Source of the DNA: Nonomuraea dietziae | Lineage (GTDB): Bacteria > Actinomycetota > Actinomycetes > Streptosporangiales > Streptosporangiaceae | Reading direction: 5' to 3' | NCBI RefSeq assembly: GCF_014195505.1 | Contig: NZ_JACIBV010000001.1 | Location: forward strand, 7,316,001-7,380,000 | Length of the DNA: 64,000 nucleotides | Shown here: positions 50,163 to 60,900 of the stretch, piece after piece | How positions within the stretch are numbered: the first letter of the stretch is position 1 | Layout of the letters: each line of letters begins with the position of its first letter | Translations under genes and position numbers: made by a program | The notes under the pieces: model-generated | Told to the model about the DNA's origin: nothing | Database searches by the model: none | Seen by the model: only the letters and a program-made list of their open reading frames with translations

Positions 50163-51791
50163 TCAGACCTCCTGCCGTTGGAACGGGTAGGCGGGCAGGG
50201 AGATGATGCGGCCGTCGGCCGGCGGCCAGGCGGGCTCGTCGCCCGCCACCCAGGCCTCGGCCGCCCGCATCAGATCCTCAGGCGCGTCGTACGGCAGGCC
50301 GCGCAGCCGGGCGACGGCCTGGGACAGGTCCTGGCAGACGATCGCCGCCCTGTAGGCGAAAGCTCGGCGTCCCGCGGTCAGCGTGTGCGCGACGTCGTCC
50401 AGGTCGATCCGGGGAGCCGCCTCCAGGTGGTCGGCCAACCGCATGCGGGCCTGGCGCAACGCCTCGGGCGTCCGGGCCGAGACAGGCAGGACGCGCCAGC
50501 CGGTGGCGGCCGGGCGCGGCGGTTCGTCCGCGACCTGCTCGACGATCACGTGGGCGTTGGTCCCGCCCAGGCCGAAGGAGCTCACCCCGGCCCGCCGGGT
50601 CTCCGCCTCCCATGCCACGTTCTTGACCGGCACGTAGAAAGGGCCGAACTCGACGTCCGGATCGGCGCGCTCGAAGTGGAGGTTGGCAGGGATGACGCCG
50701 TGCCGTACCGCCAGGACGGCCTTGATCAGCGCCGCCGCGCCCGCCGCCGCGTCGAGGTTGCCGAGGTTGGTCTTGATGGAGCCCAACGCGACGGCGCTCG
50801 GTGGCAGCGGGTCGCCGGAGAAGGCCTGGGCCAGGGCGGCGACCTCGATCGCGTCCCCGACCGCGGTGCCGCTGCCGTGCGCCTCGACGAAACCGATCGC
50901 GCCGGGTGCCACCCCGGCGTCCGCCAGCGCCTCGGCCACCACGCTCGCCTGCCCATCGAGCCCCGGGGCGGCGAACCCGGCCCGGCGCGCGCCGTCGTTG
51001 CCCACCGCCCAGCCCCGGAGCACGGCGAGAACCTGGTCCCGACTCTCGACCGCGTCCTGCAGGCGCTTGAGCGCCAGGACCGCCACGCCGCTGCTGTAGG
51101 CGCCGCCCTGACCGGTGGCGTCGAAGGCGCGGCAGCGGCCGTCGGGCGAGACCAGGCCGCCGGGCGTGTGCAGGAAGCGGGGTTCCGTGACGCTCACCCC
51201 GCCCGCGAGCGCCAGGTCGCAGCGGTAGTCGAGCAGGTGCTGGGCGGCCACGCAGACCGCGGTGAGCGAGCTCGAGCAGGCGGTCTGCACGGCCATGGCG
51301 GGGCCGGTCAGGCCCAGCCGGTAGGCCACCTGGGCGGCCACGTAGTCGGGCGCGAAGCCCGGAACCAGCGGCTCGTCCGGATCTCCGGTGAACTGCCGGT
51401 ACAGGAAGTGCCTGTTGACCGAGGCACCGGAGAAGACGCCGATCAGCCCGTCGAAGGCCGCGGGGTCGCAGCCCGCGTCCTCCAGCGCGGTCCAGGACTG
51501 CTCGAGGAAGAGCCGTTGCTGGGGATCCATGGCGGCGGCCTCGTCCGCTGTCACGCCGAAGAAGTCGGCGTCGAACGCGGCCACGTCGGGCAGGCGGCCG
51601 CCCGCCCGCACGTGCGCCGGATCGGCCAGCAGCCGCTCACCCACCCCGAGCGCGCGCAGCTCGGCCTCGGTGTAGTCGTGCACGAGGTCCACGCCGTCGA
51701 GCAGGTTGCGCCAGAGCGAGGGCACGTCGGGAGCGCCGGGAAAGCGCCCGGCCATGCCGACGACGGCGATCGCGTCCTCCGGGAGAGACAT
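50163..51791 (-). CDS. stand-alone ketosynthase (AT lost, second active-site His replaced by Asn)
   Basis: 542 residues. The KS fold is complete with nucleophile Cys172 (TACSSSL) and His305 (EAHGSGT). The third catalytic residue is Asn345 in TNLGNLDAAAG, where extending KS enzymes have His. After the KS, the usual KS-AT linker (VSARTPEALRQARMRLADHL) continues directly into the post-AT linker (RIISLPAYPFQRQEV). The AT domain is thus cleanly missing, and there is no ACP. Without that His, decarboxylative condensation is doubtful; it may act as a transacylase or unusual condenser. It starts on the stop codon of the PLP-like gene. Confidence 0.9.
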   Translation of the reverse strand: MSLPEDAIAVVGMAGRFPGAPDVPSLWRNLLDGVDLVHDYTEAELRALGVGERLLADPAHVRAGGRLPDVAAFDADFFGVTADEAAAMDPQQRLFLEQSWTALEDAGCDPAAFDGLIGVFSGASVNRHFLYRQFTGDPDEPLVPGFAPDYVAAQVAYRLGLTGPAMAVQTACSSSLTAVCVAAQHLLDYRCDLALAGGVSVTEPRFLHTPGGLVSPDGRCRAFDATGQGGAYSSGVAVLALKRLQDAVESRDQVLAVLRGWAVGNDGARRAGFAAPGLDGQASVVAEALADAGVAPGAIGFVEAHGSGTAVGDAIEVAALAQAFSGDPLPPSAVALGSIKTNLGNLDAAAGAAALIKAVLAVRHGVIPANLHFERADPDVEFGPFYVPVKNVAWEAETRRAGVSSFGLGGTNAHVIVEQVADEPPRPAATGWRVLPVSARTPEALRQARMRLADHLEAAPRIDLDDVAHTLTAGRRAFAYRAAIVCQDLSQAVARLRGLPYDAPEDLMRAAEAWVAGDEPAWPPADGRIISLPAYPFQRQEV

Positions 51792-53125
51792 CAGCGGCAG
51801 ACCACCGCGGCGACGTCCTCGACGGTCGCGACCTCGGTCATCGCCTCCGGCTCCAGCGGCCTGTAGTCCGCCGAGGTGTAGCGGCCCGACCCGTGCACCA
51901 CCACGTCGCGCCAGTCGTCGGCCAGACCGCGGTCCACGGCGTTGAGCACGCCCGTCATGGCCATGACCAGGGACCACTCCCGGAGCGTGCGGAAGTCGGC
52001 GGGCAGCTCGCAGCCGGTCCCGGCCAGCAGCTCGCGCACCTGCGGGTAGCGGGCCACGCATTCGGCCAGTGAGACCACGATGCCGTCGCCGCCGGACCGC
52101 TCGATGATCGCGTTCATCGAGGGAGAGGTGGCGGGCCGGTGGGTGTAGAAGGTCGGGTCGAGCACCTCGTCCGGGTCGTAGGTCACCGCGGGGAAGCGCG
52201 GGTCGGCCGACTGGCGGTAGAGGCCGTCCGTCAGGGCGTACTGGGGCAGGCCGGCCCGGTCGAAGGAGCCGTTGCGGAGGTTGAGCACCATGTCGGGGGT
52301 GCCGAGGTGCTGCACGAGCAGGCTGGCGGGCCGGTGCTCCTGGCTCGACGCGCCGGAGCTCTCCAGCACATCCCGGCCGCGGTGGTAGCCGAGCAGCCCG
52401 AAGGCGCTGGAGACCGCGTGCGCGTGCAGCCGGGGCCCGGCGACGGGGGAGGCCGCGTGCTCGAAGTACGCCCTGGCGGTGTCGGCTACGAGGTAGTTGG
52501 CCAGGTCCAGCGAGTACCACAGGTTCTCGCCGTTGGCCCGCAGGTCGCCGGCGTACTTGTCGGCGAAGGCCCGGCCGAGCGCCTTGACCTGCTCCGGCTC
52601 GGGGCCGTTGTAGACGAGCATCGGGTTCAGCTCGCGCAGCTCGGGGTCGGTGGACAGCCGGCTGGAGCGGAGCTTGGCCAGGCACGAGCCGGGCGCGAGG
52701 ATCACCGTGCGCAGCTGGTCGGGGCGGACCAGTCCGGCCTCGATCGCGCGCAGCACCGCGTCGCGCAGCGCGACGCCCTTGTTGGCCGACGTGGGCGAGA
52801 AGATCGTGACCGCTTCGCCGTACCGCCTGATGTACTCCACCGCGCGGGCGACGATCATCAGCGAGGCGAAGGTCTTGGTGGTGCCCGTGGCCGGGTTGCC
52901 CGTGAGGTCGAGCAGGGTCAGCCGGTGCTCGCCGTACTCGCCGAGCGGTTCCCAGCGGGCGGTGGCCACCGACAGGAAACGTTCCACGTCCGCGTCGAGG
53001 GCGGGCAGGTGGTAGCCAGGGGAGAAGCCGATGTCCGATCTGACCGGTTCGAGGTCGTCGACGCAGGCCGCGATCGAGGCGGGGAGGCGGTCGTAGTAGT
53101 CGATTAGCAGGTTCGCTGCGTGCAT
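51791..53125 (-). CDS. fold-type II PLP-enzyme-like protein (DUF6002-like)
   Basis: 444 residues from ATG 53125. It has no strict named match by eye, but two blocks look like the threonine/cysteine synthase fold: LTGNPATGTTKTFASL, with candidate PLP Lys84 where threonine synthase has NPTGSFKD, and IFSPTSANKGVALRDAV, resembling the SSGNxGxAL substrate loop. The family seems to be the uncharacterised actinobacterial group annotated DUF6002; this is from memory and unverified. A role in making or replacing a side chain on Ser, phosphoserine or a carrier-bound residue is plausible. It lies 16 bp after the NAD(P)-binding gene. Confidence 0.65.
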   Translation of the reverse strand: MHAANLLIDYYDRLPASIAACVDDLEPVRSDIGFSPGYHLPALDADVERFLSVATARWEPLGEYGEHRLTLLDLTGNPATGTTKTFASLMIVARAVEYIRRYGEAVTIFSPTSANKGVALRDAVLRAIEAGLVRPDQLRTVILAPGSCLAKLRSSRLSTDPELRELNPMLVYNGPEPEQVKALGRAFADKYAGDLRANGENLWYSLDLANYLVADTARAYFEHAASPVAGPRLHAHAVSSAFGLLGYHRGRDVLESSGASSQEHRPASLLVQHLGTPDMVLNLRNGSFDRAGLPQYALTDGLYRQSADPRFPAVTYDPDEVLDPTFYTHRPATSPSMNAIIERSGGDGIVVSLAECVARYPQVRELLAGTGCELPADFRTLREWSLVMAMTGVLNAVDRGLADDWRDVVVHGSGRYTSADYRPLEPEAMTEVATVEDVAAVVCR

Positions 53126-53141
53126 CGTCGGGCGCACCTCG

Positions 53142-54191
53142 TTAGGGGTAGGAGGGGAGGTCTCGGAGCCGGTCTCTGAGCTGGGTGAAGGCTTGGGTGG
53201 CAGAGTCCAGGTCCGCGGTGTGGAAGCCGTCGGCGAGGTCGGGGGCGACTCGGGCGAGCTCCTCCCGGGCGGCGGGGCCGAAGGTGACGCGCGTGCCCTC
53301 CACGACCACCCCGTCCTGTACGGCAGAGCGCTGGTTGAAGGCGATGGCTTCGGCACGGTCCAGGCCCGGCGGCAGGCGCAGGCTCAGCCGGCCGGCCGCG
53401 AGCCGTACCGGATAGCCGCCGGGCAGCCCGAGCGGGCCGGGCAGGGAGGTGTCCAGGTCGCCGCCGGTGAGCAGGCATCCCAGCACCCTGGCGGCGGTCA
53501 GGCCGGTGACGTGGTTGAGCTCGGTGCGCGGGGTGGCCCGCTGGGAGGCAAGGAGTGCGCCGACGTCGGAGAGCGCGCGGCCCTGGTGCCAGACCTGCGC
53601 CTCGTCCTCGGGGGAGGAGGGCGTGTACAGGTGGACGTGGTGGGCGAGCACCTGCAGCTCCCGCTGGTCGGCCAGGCCGAGGGCGGTCTGGATGCTGGCG
53701 GCCAGCAGGCCGGCGTTGCCGATCCCGCACAGCACCGGGACGCCGCGCGCGGCCAGCACGGGGTTGACCGCGTCGGGGAAGCAGGCGTTGACGAACCAGG
53801 ACCCAGGGCTGGCCGAGGCGAGTGCCGTGCCCGCGCGGACGGCGGACTCGGCCTGGAACGGCAGGGTGAGTCCGAAGCCGCCGCGCCGGAGCAGGGAGGT
53901 CCAGGCCGAGGGGGAGCTGAGCGACTCCCAGGGGGACTGGCTGGAGGCGGCCAGCAGCACGCCTGCCGGAGCGGCGCTCGCCAAGGCCTCAGGCAGGGAG
54001 CCCGTCACGGGGCGGAAGGTCACGTTGGAGCCGGCGAGTGCGGCTCTGGCCATACCGACATGGCATAACTCGGCGGTCCGAGCCGGATCGCGCCCGATCA
54101 CGGTGATGCGAGCCGACGGCCCTGTCACGGCCAGGGCATAACAAACGGCTCTGGCCAGGCCACCGGTGCCGATGACTGCCAGCTCGGTCAT
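53142..54191 (-). CDS. NAD(P)-dependent oxidoreductase, opine-dehydrogenase-like
   Basis: 349 residues. The N-terminal Rossmann motif VIGTGGLARAVCYAL (residues 6-20) and IGRDPART after strand 2 (Arg suggests NADPH) are clear. The C-terminal half is helical, with an AHHVHLYTPSSPED segment that may hold a catalytic His. The architecture resembles octopine/opine or ketopantoate-type dehydrogenases, but no exact family is recognised. It is the first gene of the eight-gene operon and directly precedes the PLP-like gene, suggesting a two-enzyme step that makes an unusual amine or amino acid. Confidence 0.6.
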   Translation of the reverse strand: MTELAVIGTGGLARAVCYALAVTGPSARITVIGRDPARTAELCHVGMARAALAGSNVTFRPVTGSLPEALASAAPAGVLLAASSQSPWESLSSPSAWTSLLRRGGFGLTLPFQAESAVRAGTALASASPGSWFVNACFPDAVNPVLAARGVPVLCGIGNAGLLAASIQTALGLADQRELQVLAHHVHLYTPSSPEDEAQVWHQGRALSDVGALLASQRATPRTELNHVTGLTAARVLGCLLTGGDLDTSLPGPLGLPGGYPVRLAAGRLSLRLPPGLDRAEAIAFNQRSAVQDGVVVEGTRVTFGPAAREELARVAPDLADGFHTADLDSATQAFTQLRDRLRDLPSYP

Positions 54192-54698
54192 GGACCCTCC
54201 TCTGTCGGCCCCATGACCAGGTCACTGCGCCTATCGATGACCTCGACAAGCTCGGTCATGCTGCTCTGGCCGGCATCGGGAGATAACTCTGCACCGCCAT
54301 GCTGGACTGAGCCTCTCTACATGCTGGTAAGCACGGGATTTAAGGATTACTCCCCAAAACGGACGGATTGCCCGTTATGACCCCAAACCGTGGTGGTGTG
54401 TTTGGGCCCGGCTTATATTCCACAGGGCATCGAGGTGCTGTCAATCTCGTTTGGGTCATGAGTACTGTCAGTGATCGTTGGATGCGGTTCTCCCGACATG
54501 TGTTGACTTGCCGGGTTCCTGTGGACTTCAATCGGCGGCACTTCGTCGAGGACGACTACTGGGGCTGTCAGGGCCGACAAGGTGCTCTGATGCTCCATTA
54601 TTGGCCGTAACGTGTCGCGTTATGCGGTCTCAAGTCCCACATTGTTCTTTGGCGTGTCCGGCAACCCCTGGCGCGGCGAAAGGGAGATAGGCGTACCC
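54192..54698. other. AT-richer divergent promoter region of the cluster
   Basis: This 507-bp gap has no supported gene; its short frames match nothing. It is clearly less GC-rich than its surroundings. It holds the promoter for the leftward operon (54415-54444). Three CCCAAAC/GTTTGGG elements occur at 54382-54388 (inverted), 54400-54406 and 54449-54455. A weak rightward pair, TTGACT (54503-54508) and TTCAAT (54527-54532), may serve mbtH and the large NRPS. It is the natural control point for both arms of the cluster. Confidence 0.6.
54415..54444 (-). promoter_or_regulatory. promoter of the eight-gene biosynthetic operon
   Basis: On the minus strand, a perfect TTGACA (54444-54439) is followed after 18 bp by GAATAT (54420-54415), with TATAAG overlapping just beyond. 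This would give a transcript with a leader of about 215 nt before the ATG at 54191. GTTTGGG and CCCAAAC elements flank it on both sides. Confidence 0.55.
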
Positions 54699-54902
54699 AT
54701 GCCCAGTGGCGACTACAAGGTAGTGATCAACCACGAGGAGCAGTACTCGATCTGGGCATTGGATCGCCCCACGCCGGCAGGCTGGCGGGATGAAGGGTTT
54801 TCGGGCGACCGTAATAGCTGCCTTGCGCACATCGACACGGTATGGACGGACATGAGGCCCCGCAGCCTGCGTGAGGCCATGCAGGAGTCCGAGCGGGCGT
54901 GA
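54699..54902 (+). CDS. MbtH-like NRPS accessory protein
   Basis: 67 residues from ATG 54699, behind AAGGGAGA. It shows the family pattern YKVVINHEEQYSIWALDRPT, PAGWRDEGFSGDRNSCLAHI and WTDMRPRSLREAM (PF03621). MbtH proteins bind adenylation domains and promote their folding and activity. It overlaps the large NRPS start by 4 bp, so it is expected to serve those A domains first, and perhaps the A domains of the divergent operon too. Earlier in-frame starts lack family similarity. Confidence 0.95.
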   Translation: MPSGDYKVVINHEEQYSIWALDRPTPAGWRDEGFSGDRNSCLAHIDTVWTDMRPRSLREAMQESERA

Positions 54903-57900
54903 GCGCGCCTACCGATCAGGCGTCGGGTTTCGCGCTTCCTGCCTCTTTCGCGCAGGAGCGACTCTGGTTTGTGGACCAGCTGGAACCTGGGCTCGCCGTC
55001 TACAACATCCCGTTCGGCACCAGCCTGCCGGCCGGCGCCGAACCTGACGCCGTGACCGCCGCCCTGGCCAGGGTCGTCGCCCGCCACGAGGTGCTGCGAA
55101 CCGCGCTGGACAACCGCGACGGCGTGCCGACCCAGATCGTGTTGCCCGAGGTCCCGATCGAGGTCGCGGTCACCGACCTGCGAGGACTCCGCGCCGATGA
55201 GCAGCAGGCACGGCTCGCCCAGGTGCGTGAGGCCGACGCTGCCCGCTCCATCCCGCTCGACCAGGCCCCGCTGTGGCGGGCGCGCCTGATCCACACCGGG
55301 GGCGAGCACGACCACCTCTTCTTCACCGTGCATCACGTCGCCTTCGACGCCGCCTCCGTGGCGATCTTCCAGCGGGACTTCCTGGCCTGTTTCGGCGAGG
55401 CCGACCTTCCCGAGCTGCCCATCCAGTACGGCGACTTCGCCGCCTGGCAGCGCGGCCGGTGGGAGGGCGGCGAGCTGACCGACCAGCTCGGCTACTGGCG
55501 CAAGCAGCTCGCCGATCTGCCCGAGCCGCTGCGTCTGTCGCCCAGGGCGCCCGACCCCGGCCTCCCGCGGCACGCAGGCGGAGACATCGCCTTCCAGCTG
55601 CCCGCCGCCACCGTGCAGGGTGTGCACCGGATGGCGCGGGAGCGGCGGACCACGCCCTTCGTGGTGTTGCTCGCCGGGCTCAAGGCGCTGCTGTCTCGCC
55701 TGGCAGGGCGGGCCGATGTGGTGGTGGGCTCCCCGGTGGGTGGGCGGCCGCTGCCCGAGCTGGAGCCCATGATCGGCAACTTCGTCAACACCCTGCTGCT
55801 GCGCACCGAGTGCGCGCGGGAGGCCAGTTTCGACGAGCTGGTCGACAGGGTGCGGACCTCGGTCTTCGACGCACTCGATCACGCCGAGGTGCCCTACGAG
55901 AGGCTCGTCGAGGAGCTCCGGCCGGACCGTTCTGACGGCGTGGGCGCGCCGCTGCACCAGGTCGTGTTCAACCTGCTGCCCTCTCTGGTGACCAATGGGC
56001 AGGTGCGCAACGGCACCGCCAAGGTGGACCTGCTGATCGACCTCGCCGAGGTCGACGGGCGCATCGACGGGCGCATCGAGTACGCGGCCGCGCTGTTCGA
56101 CGAGGCCTGGGCGAGGGATTTCACCGCCCGCTACCGCAACCTGCTCGACGCCGCCCTGGCCGCGCCGCAGACCTCCCTGGCCGGCCTGCCGCTCCTGCTG
56201 CCCGGCGAGGAGGAGCGCCTCACCACGGCGCCACCACCGTTCGGCGCCGCGTTCGACACCGTGACGGAGGCCTTCGCGGCCCAGGTGGCCGACCGCCCCG
56301 ACCAGGTGGCGGTGGCCGACGCCGAGGGCCGCAGCCTCACCTACGCCGAGCTGGACCGCAGGTCCAACCGGCTGGCCCACCGCCTGGCCGGGGTGGCTCG
56401 CCCGGACACCCCGGTGGCGATCTTCCTGGACACCGACGTCGAGCTCGCCGTGGCCGTGCTCGCCGTGCTCAAGGCGGGCGCCGCCTACCTGGCGCTGGAT
56501 CTGGAGCACCCCGTGGAGCGGCTGCGCCAGCTGCTGGCCGACTCCGGTGCGACAGCCGTGCTCACCAGCGCGGAATTCGAGACCGACCTTCCGGTCATCG
56601 ACGTGCGCGAGACGGACGAACTGCCGGAGACGGCCCCCGAGATCACCCGTCACCCGGACATGCTCGCCTACGTGATCTACACCTCCGGCTCGACCGGCCT
56701 GCCCAAGGGGGTGGGCATCGCCGACCGGCACCTCACGGCCTACGTGGCCGGGGTCAGCGGGCTGCTCGGCCTGGCCCCTGGGCTGCGCCACTCGATGGTG
56801 CAGCCGCTGACCTTCGACTTCAGCGTCACCGTCTTCCACGGTTCGCTCCTCACCGGCGGCACGCTCCACCTGGCTCCGCGGGAGCGCGCGACCGACACCG
56901 CGTGGATCGCCGAGCACCTCCGGCGCGACCGCATCGACCTGATGAAGATCACGCCCTCGCATCTGGCCGCCCTCCAGCTCGACCAGTTGCCCGCGCGCAC
57001 GCTGGTGCTCGGCGGCGAGGCGTCTCGCTGGGATTGGGTACGGCAGCTGCGCGCGCGTCCGGACGGTCCCGCTGTCGTCAACCACTACGGCCCCACCGAG
57101 ACCACCGTCGGCGTGCTCGGCCTCGCACACGATCAGGAGCCGGCCGGAGCGGGCGCGGTCACGCCCATCGGCTTCCCGCTGCCCCACGCCGAGGCCTACA
57201 TCCTCGATGAGGACCTGCGCCCGGTGCCCGACGGGGTCGTCGGCGAGCTGTGCATCGGCGGCGTCACCGTCGCCCGCGGTTACCTGGGCCGGCCAGGACA
57301 GACCGCGGCCGCCTTCGTCCCCCATCCCTTCGGCCGGCCGGGTGCGCGCATCTATCGCACCGGCGACCTGGGACGGCGGCTGCCTGGCGGCGCCATCGAG
57401 TTCCTCGGCCGGGCGGACGGCCAGGTCAAGATCCGCGGGCACCGGGTCGAACCCGGAGAGGTGCAGGCCGTCCTGGCCGCCCATCCCGCCGTCACCGACT
57501 GCGTGGTGGTCGTGCGCGGGCAGGACGAGCCCGAGCTGGTCGCCTACGTCGTCGGCGACACCCGGCAGCTGCCCGGCTACCTGGCCGAGCGCCTGCCCGC
57601 CTACCTGATCCCCGCGCACCTTGTCGAGCTGCCCGCGCTGCCTCTGGCCGCGCACGGCAAGGTCGACCGGTCCAGGCTGCCCGACCCGCCCGACGCCGTG
57701 GAGGCCGAGCGGGTGCCTCCGCGCGGCCCGGTGGAGGAGCTGGTGGCCGGCCTGTTCGAGACGCTGCTGGAGACCGGTCCCGTCGGCAGGGACGACGGCT
57801 TCTTCGCGCTGGGCGGCCACTCCCTGCTGGCCATCAAGCTGATGGGCCGCCTGCGCAAGGCGTTCGGCGTCGGGCTCTCGCCCAGGGCGCTGTTCGAGTC

Positions 57901-60900
57901 GCCCACGGTCGCCGGGGTCGCCGCCCTGGTGGCCGCGGCGCAGGGCCGCGGCGCCGAGCAGGTTCCGCCGGTCGTCCCCGTGCCCCGAGACGGCCTGCTT
58001 CCCGCCTCCTACTCGCAGCGCCGGCTGTGGTTCCTGGACCAGCTCGAGCCGGAACTGGCCGTTTACAACACGCATCTGCGGCTACGACTGCGCGGTGCCC
58101 TGGACGTGGCCGCGCTGGAACGTGCCCTGGTGACGGTGGCCGCCCGGCATGAGACGTTGCGGTCGCGGTTCGTGCAGCGCGACGACGACCTGTTCGTGTC
58201 GGTGGCGGCCGAGGCCGTCGTGCCCTTCGAGGTGGTAGAGCCTTCCGCGCTGGAAGCCTGCGGTGCCCGCCGGTTCGATCTGACCGCCGAACCGCCGATC
58301 CGGGCTGCTCTGGCACCTCATGCCGTAAATGATCACGAGTTGCTGGTGACGCTGCACCACGTCGTCACCGATGCGTGGTCGGCGGTGCTGTTCGCCCGCG
58401 AGCTGGGCGAGTGCTACGCGGGCAGGGCGTTGCCGGAGCTGACCGTGCAGTACGCCGACTTCGCGGCCTGGCAGCGGGAGCGGGTCGAGGGCGAGCTGCG
58501 CGACACGCAGCTGGCCTACTGGCGCAAGCGGCTCGCCGGCATGCCGGAACGCCTGGAACTCCCGGCAGACCGCCCGCGCCCCGCTCGCCGGGACTACGTG
58601 GGCGCGAACGTCCCGATCACCATCCCAGGCCATGTCGTGGAGCGGCTGCGCGCCATGGGCGCGCAGGAGAACGCCTCCCTCTTCATGACCATGGTCGCCG
58701 CGCTCTCGATCGCGCTCTCCCGCGCGACCGGGCAGCGGGACATCGTGATCGGCACGCCGGCGGCCGAGCGGCCCCGGCCCGAGCTGGAGTCGCTGATCGG
58801 CTGCTTCCTCAACACGCTGGTGCTGCGTGCCGACACCTCGGGCGACCCCACCTTCCACGATCTGCTCAAGCAGGTCAGGACTACCACGCTCGAGGCCTTC
58901 GCCAACTCCGAGGTGCCCTTCGAGGCGCTCATCGAGGAGCTGCAGCCCGAGCGCGACCTGGGCGCGACGCCACTGGTCCAGGTGCTCTTCAGCCTGGAGG
59001 ACGCAGACCGCCCTTCGGTGAGCTCGGGCGGGCTGACCATGGAGTGGCGGGGAACCGGCACCTCGACGGCCAAGTTCGACCTCACCATGTACCTGCGCAG
59101 GGAACCCGGCGGGGTCGGCGGCATCCTCGAATACCGCACCGACCTGTTCGACGAGGCCACCGCCCAGCGCATCGCCGCGCTCTACACCGAGGTGCTGGCC
59201 GCCGTCGCGGCCGGGCCCGAGCAGCCGATGTCGGCCCTGCCCGCGCTGACCGCCGCCGACGAGGCGCTGGTGGAACAGTGGAACGACACGGGCGCGCTGG
59301 AGGAGTACGCCTCCCTGGCCGAACTGCTGGCCCGGCGGGTGGCTTCGTCGCCGGACGCGCCGGCTGTCTGGGACGGCTCCTGGTTGACGTATGCCGAGTT
59401 CGGCGCGCGGGTCCGTGGGCTTGCTTCGGTCCTCCGCGAGCGGGGCGTACGGCTGGGCGATGTGGTCGGCGTCTGCCTCCCGCGCAGCGCCGACCTGGTC
59501 GTGGCCGTCCACGCGGTCGTGGCCGCCGGGGCCGCCTACCTGCCACTCGATCCCGGCTACCCCGACCAGCGGCTGGACTTCATGGTCGAGGACGCCCACG
59601 CCGGCGTGGTGATCACCGAGGAGCCTGAGCGCTTCCCCGGGCTCGTCACGGTGGCCCCGACCGCGTCCGCGGACGGGCCGCTCGACCTCGCGATCCCGCC
59701 GACCGCCCCTGCCTACCTGATCTACACCTCCGGGTCGACGGGCGTGCCGAAGGGCGTGCTCAACTCCCACGAGGCCATCGTCAACCGGCTGACCTGGACC
59801 GATCACGCCTTCCCTCTCACCGCAGAGGATCGGGTCCTGCTGAAGACGACCTTCACCTTCGACGTGTCGGTCTGGGAGCTGTTCTGGCCGCTCATCGCCG
59901 GAGCCGGGCTCGTGGTCGCCGCCCCTGACGCGCACCGCGACCCGGCCGCGCTGGTCCGCCTCCTCGCCGATCACGGCGTGACCACCGTGCATTTCGTGCC
60001 GTCGATGCTGGACGCGCTCCTGGACGAACCGGTCCTCGACCTGCCCTCGCTGCGCCGGGTCTACTGCTCGGGCGAGGCGCTGCCGTCCTCCCTGGTCGCC
60101 CGCGCGCACGAGCGGTTCCCCGGCATCGAGGTGCACAACCTCTACGGTCCCACCGAGGCCGCCATCGAGGTGACCTGGCACAAGTCCGAGCCGGACGAGT
60201 CCCGCACGCCGATCGGCGCGCCCATCAGGGGCATCAGGATCGAGATCCTCGACTCCGACCTGCGCCGCGTTCCCGTCGGCACCCCCGGCGAGCTGTGCAT
60301 CGCCGGCATCGGCGTGGCCCACGGCTACGCGCGGCGTCCAGGGCTGACCGCCCGGCAGTTCGTACCCGACCCGTACGGCCCGGCCGGCGCGCGCATGTAC
60401 CGCACCGGCGACCTGGCCCGCTGGTTGCCGAACGGCGAGGTCGACTACCTGGGCCGGATGGACGGCCAGGTCAAGATCCGTGGCATGCGCGTCGAGCCAG
60501 GGGAGATCGAGTCGCTCCTGGCCGCGCACCCCTCGGTCAGGAGCGCGGTGGTGCAGCCCGTGCGGGGCGTGCTCGCCGCCTACGTGGTCGGCACGGCCGA
60601 CCCGGCGGCGCTCACCGGCCTCCTGCGCGAGCGGCTGCCCGAGCACATGATCCCGGCCTCGTTCACCTTCCTCGACGAGCTCCCGACCAACGCCAACGGC
60701 AAGCTCGACCGCGCCGCCCTGCCCGAACCCGGTCAGGAGCGGCAGGACTCCGCGGGCACCCCGCCGCAGGGTCCGGTGGAGGAGCTGGTCGCGACGCTGT
60801 TCGAGTCGGTGCTGGGAACCGGTCCGGTCGGCAGGGAGGACGGCTTCTTCGCCCTCGGCGGCCACTCGCTGCTGGCCATCAAGGTCGTCACCCGCCTGCG

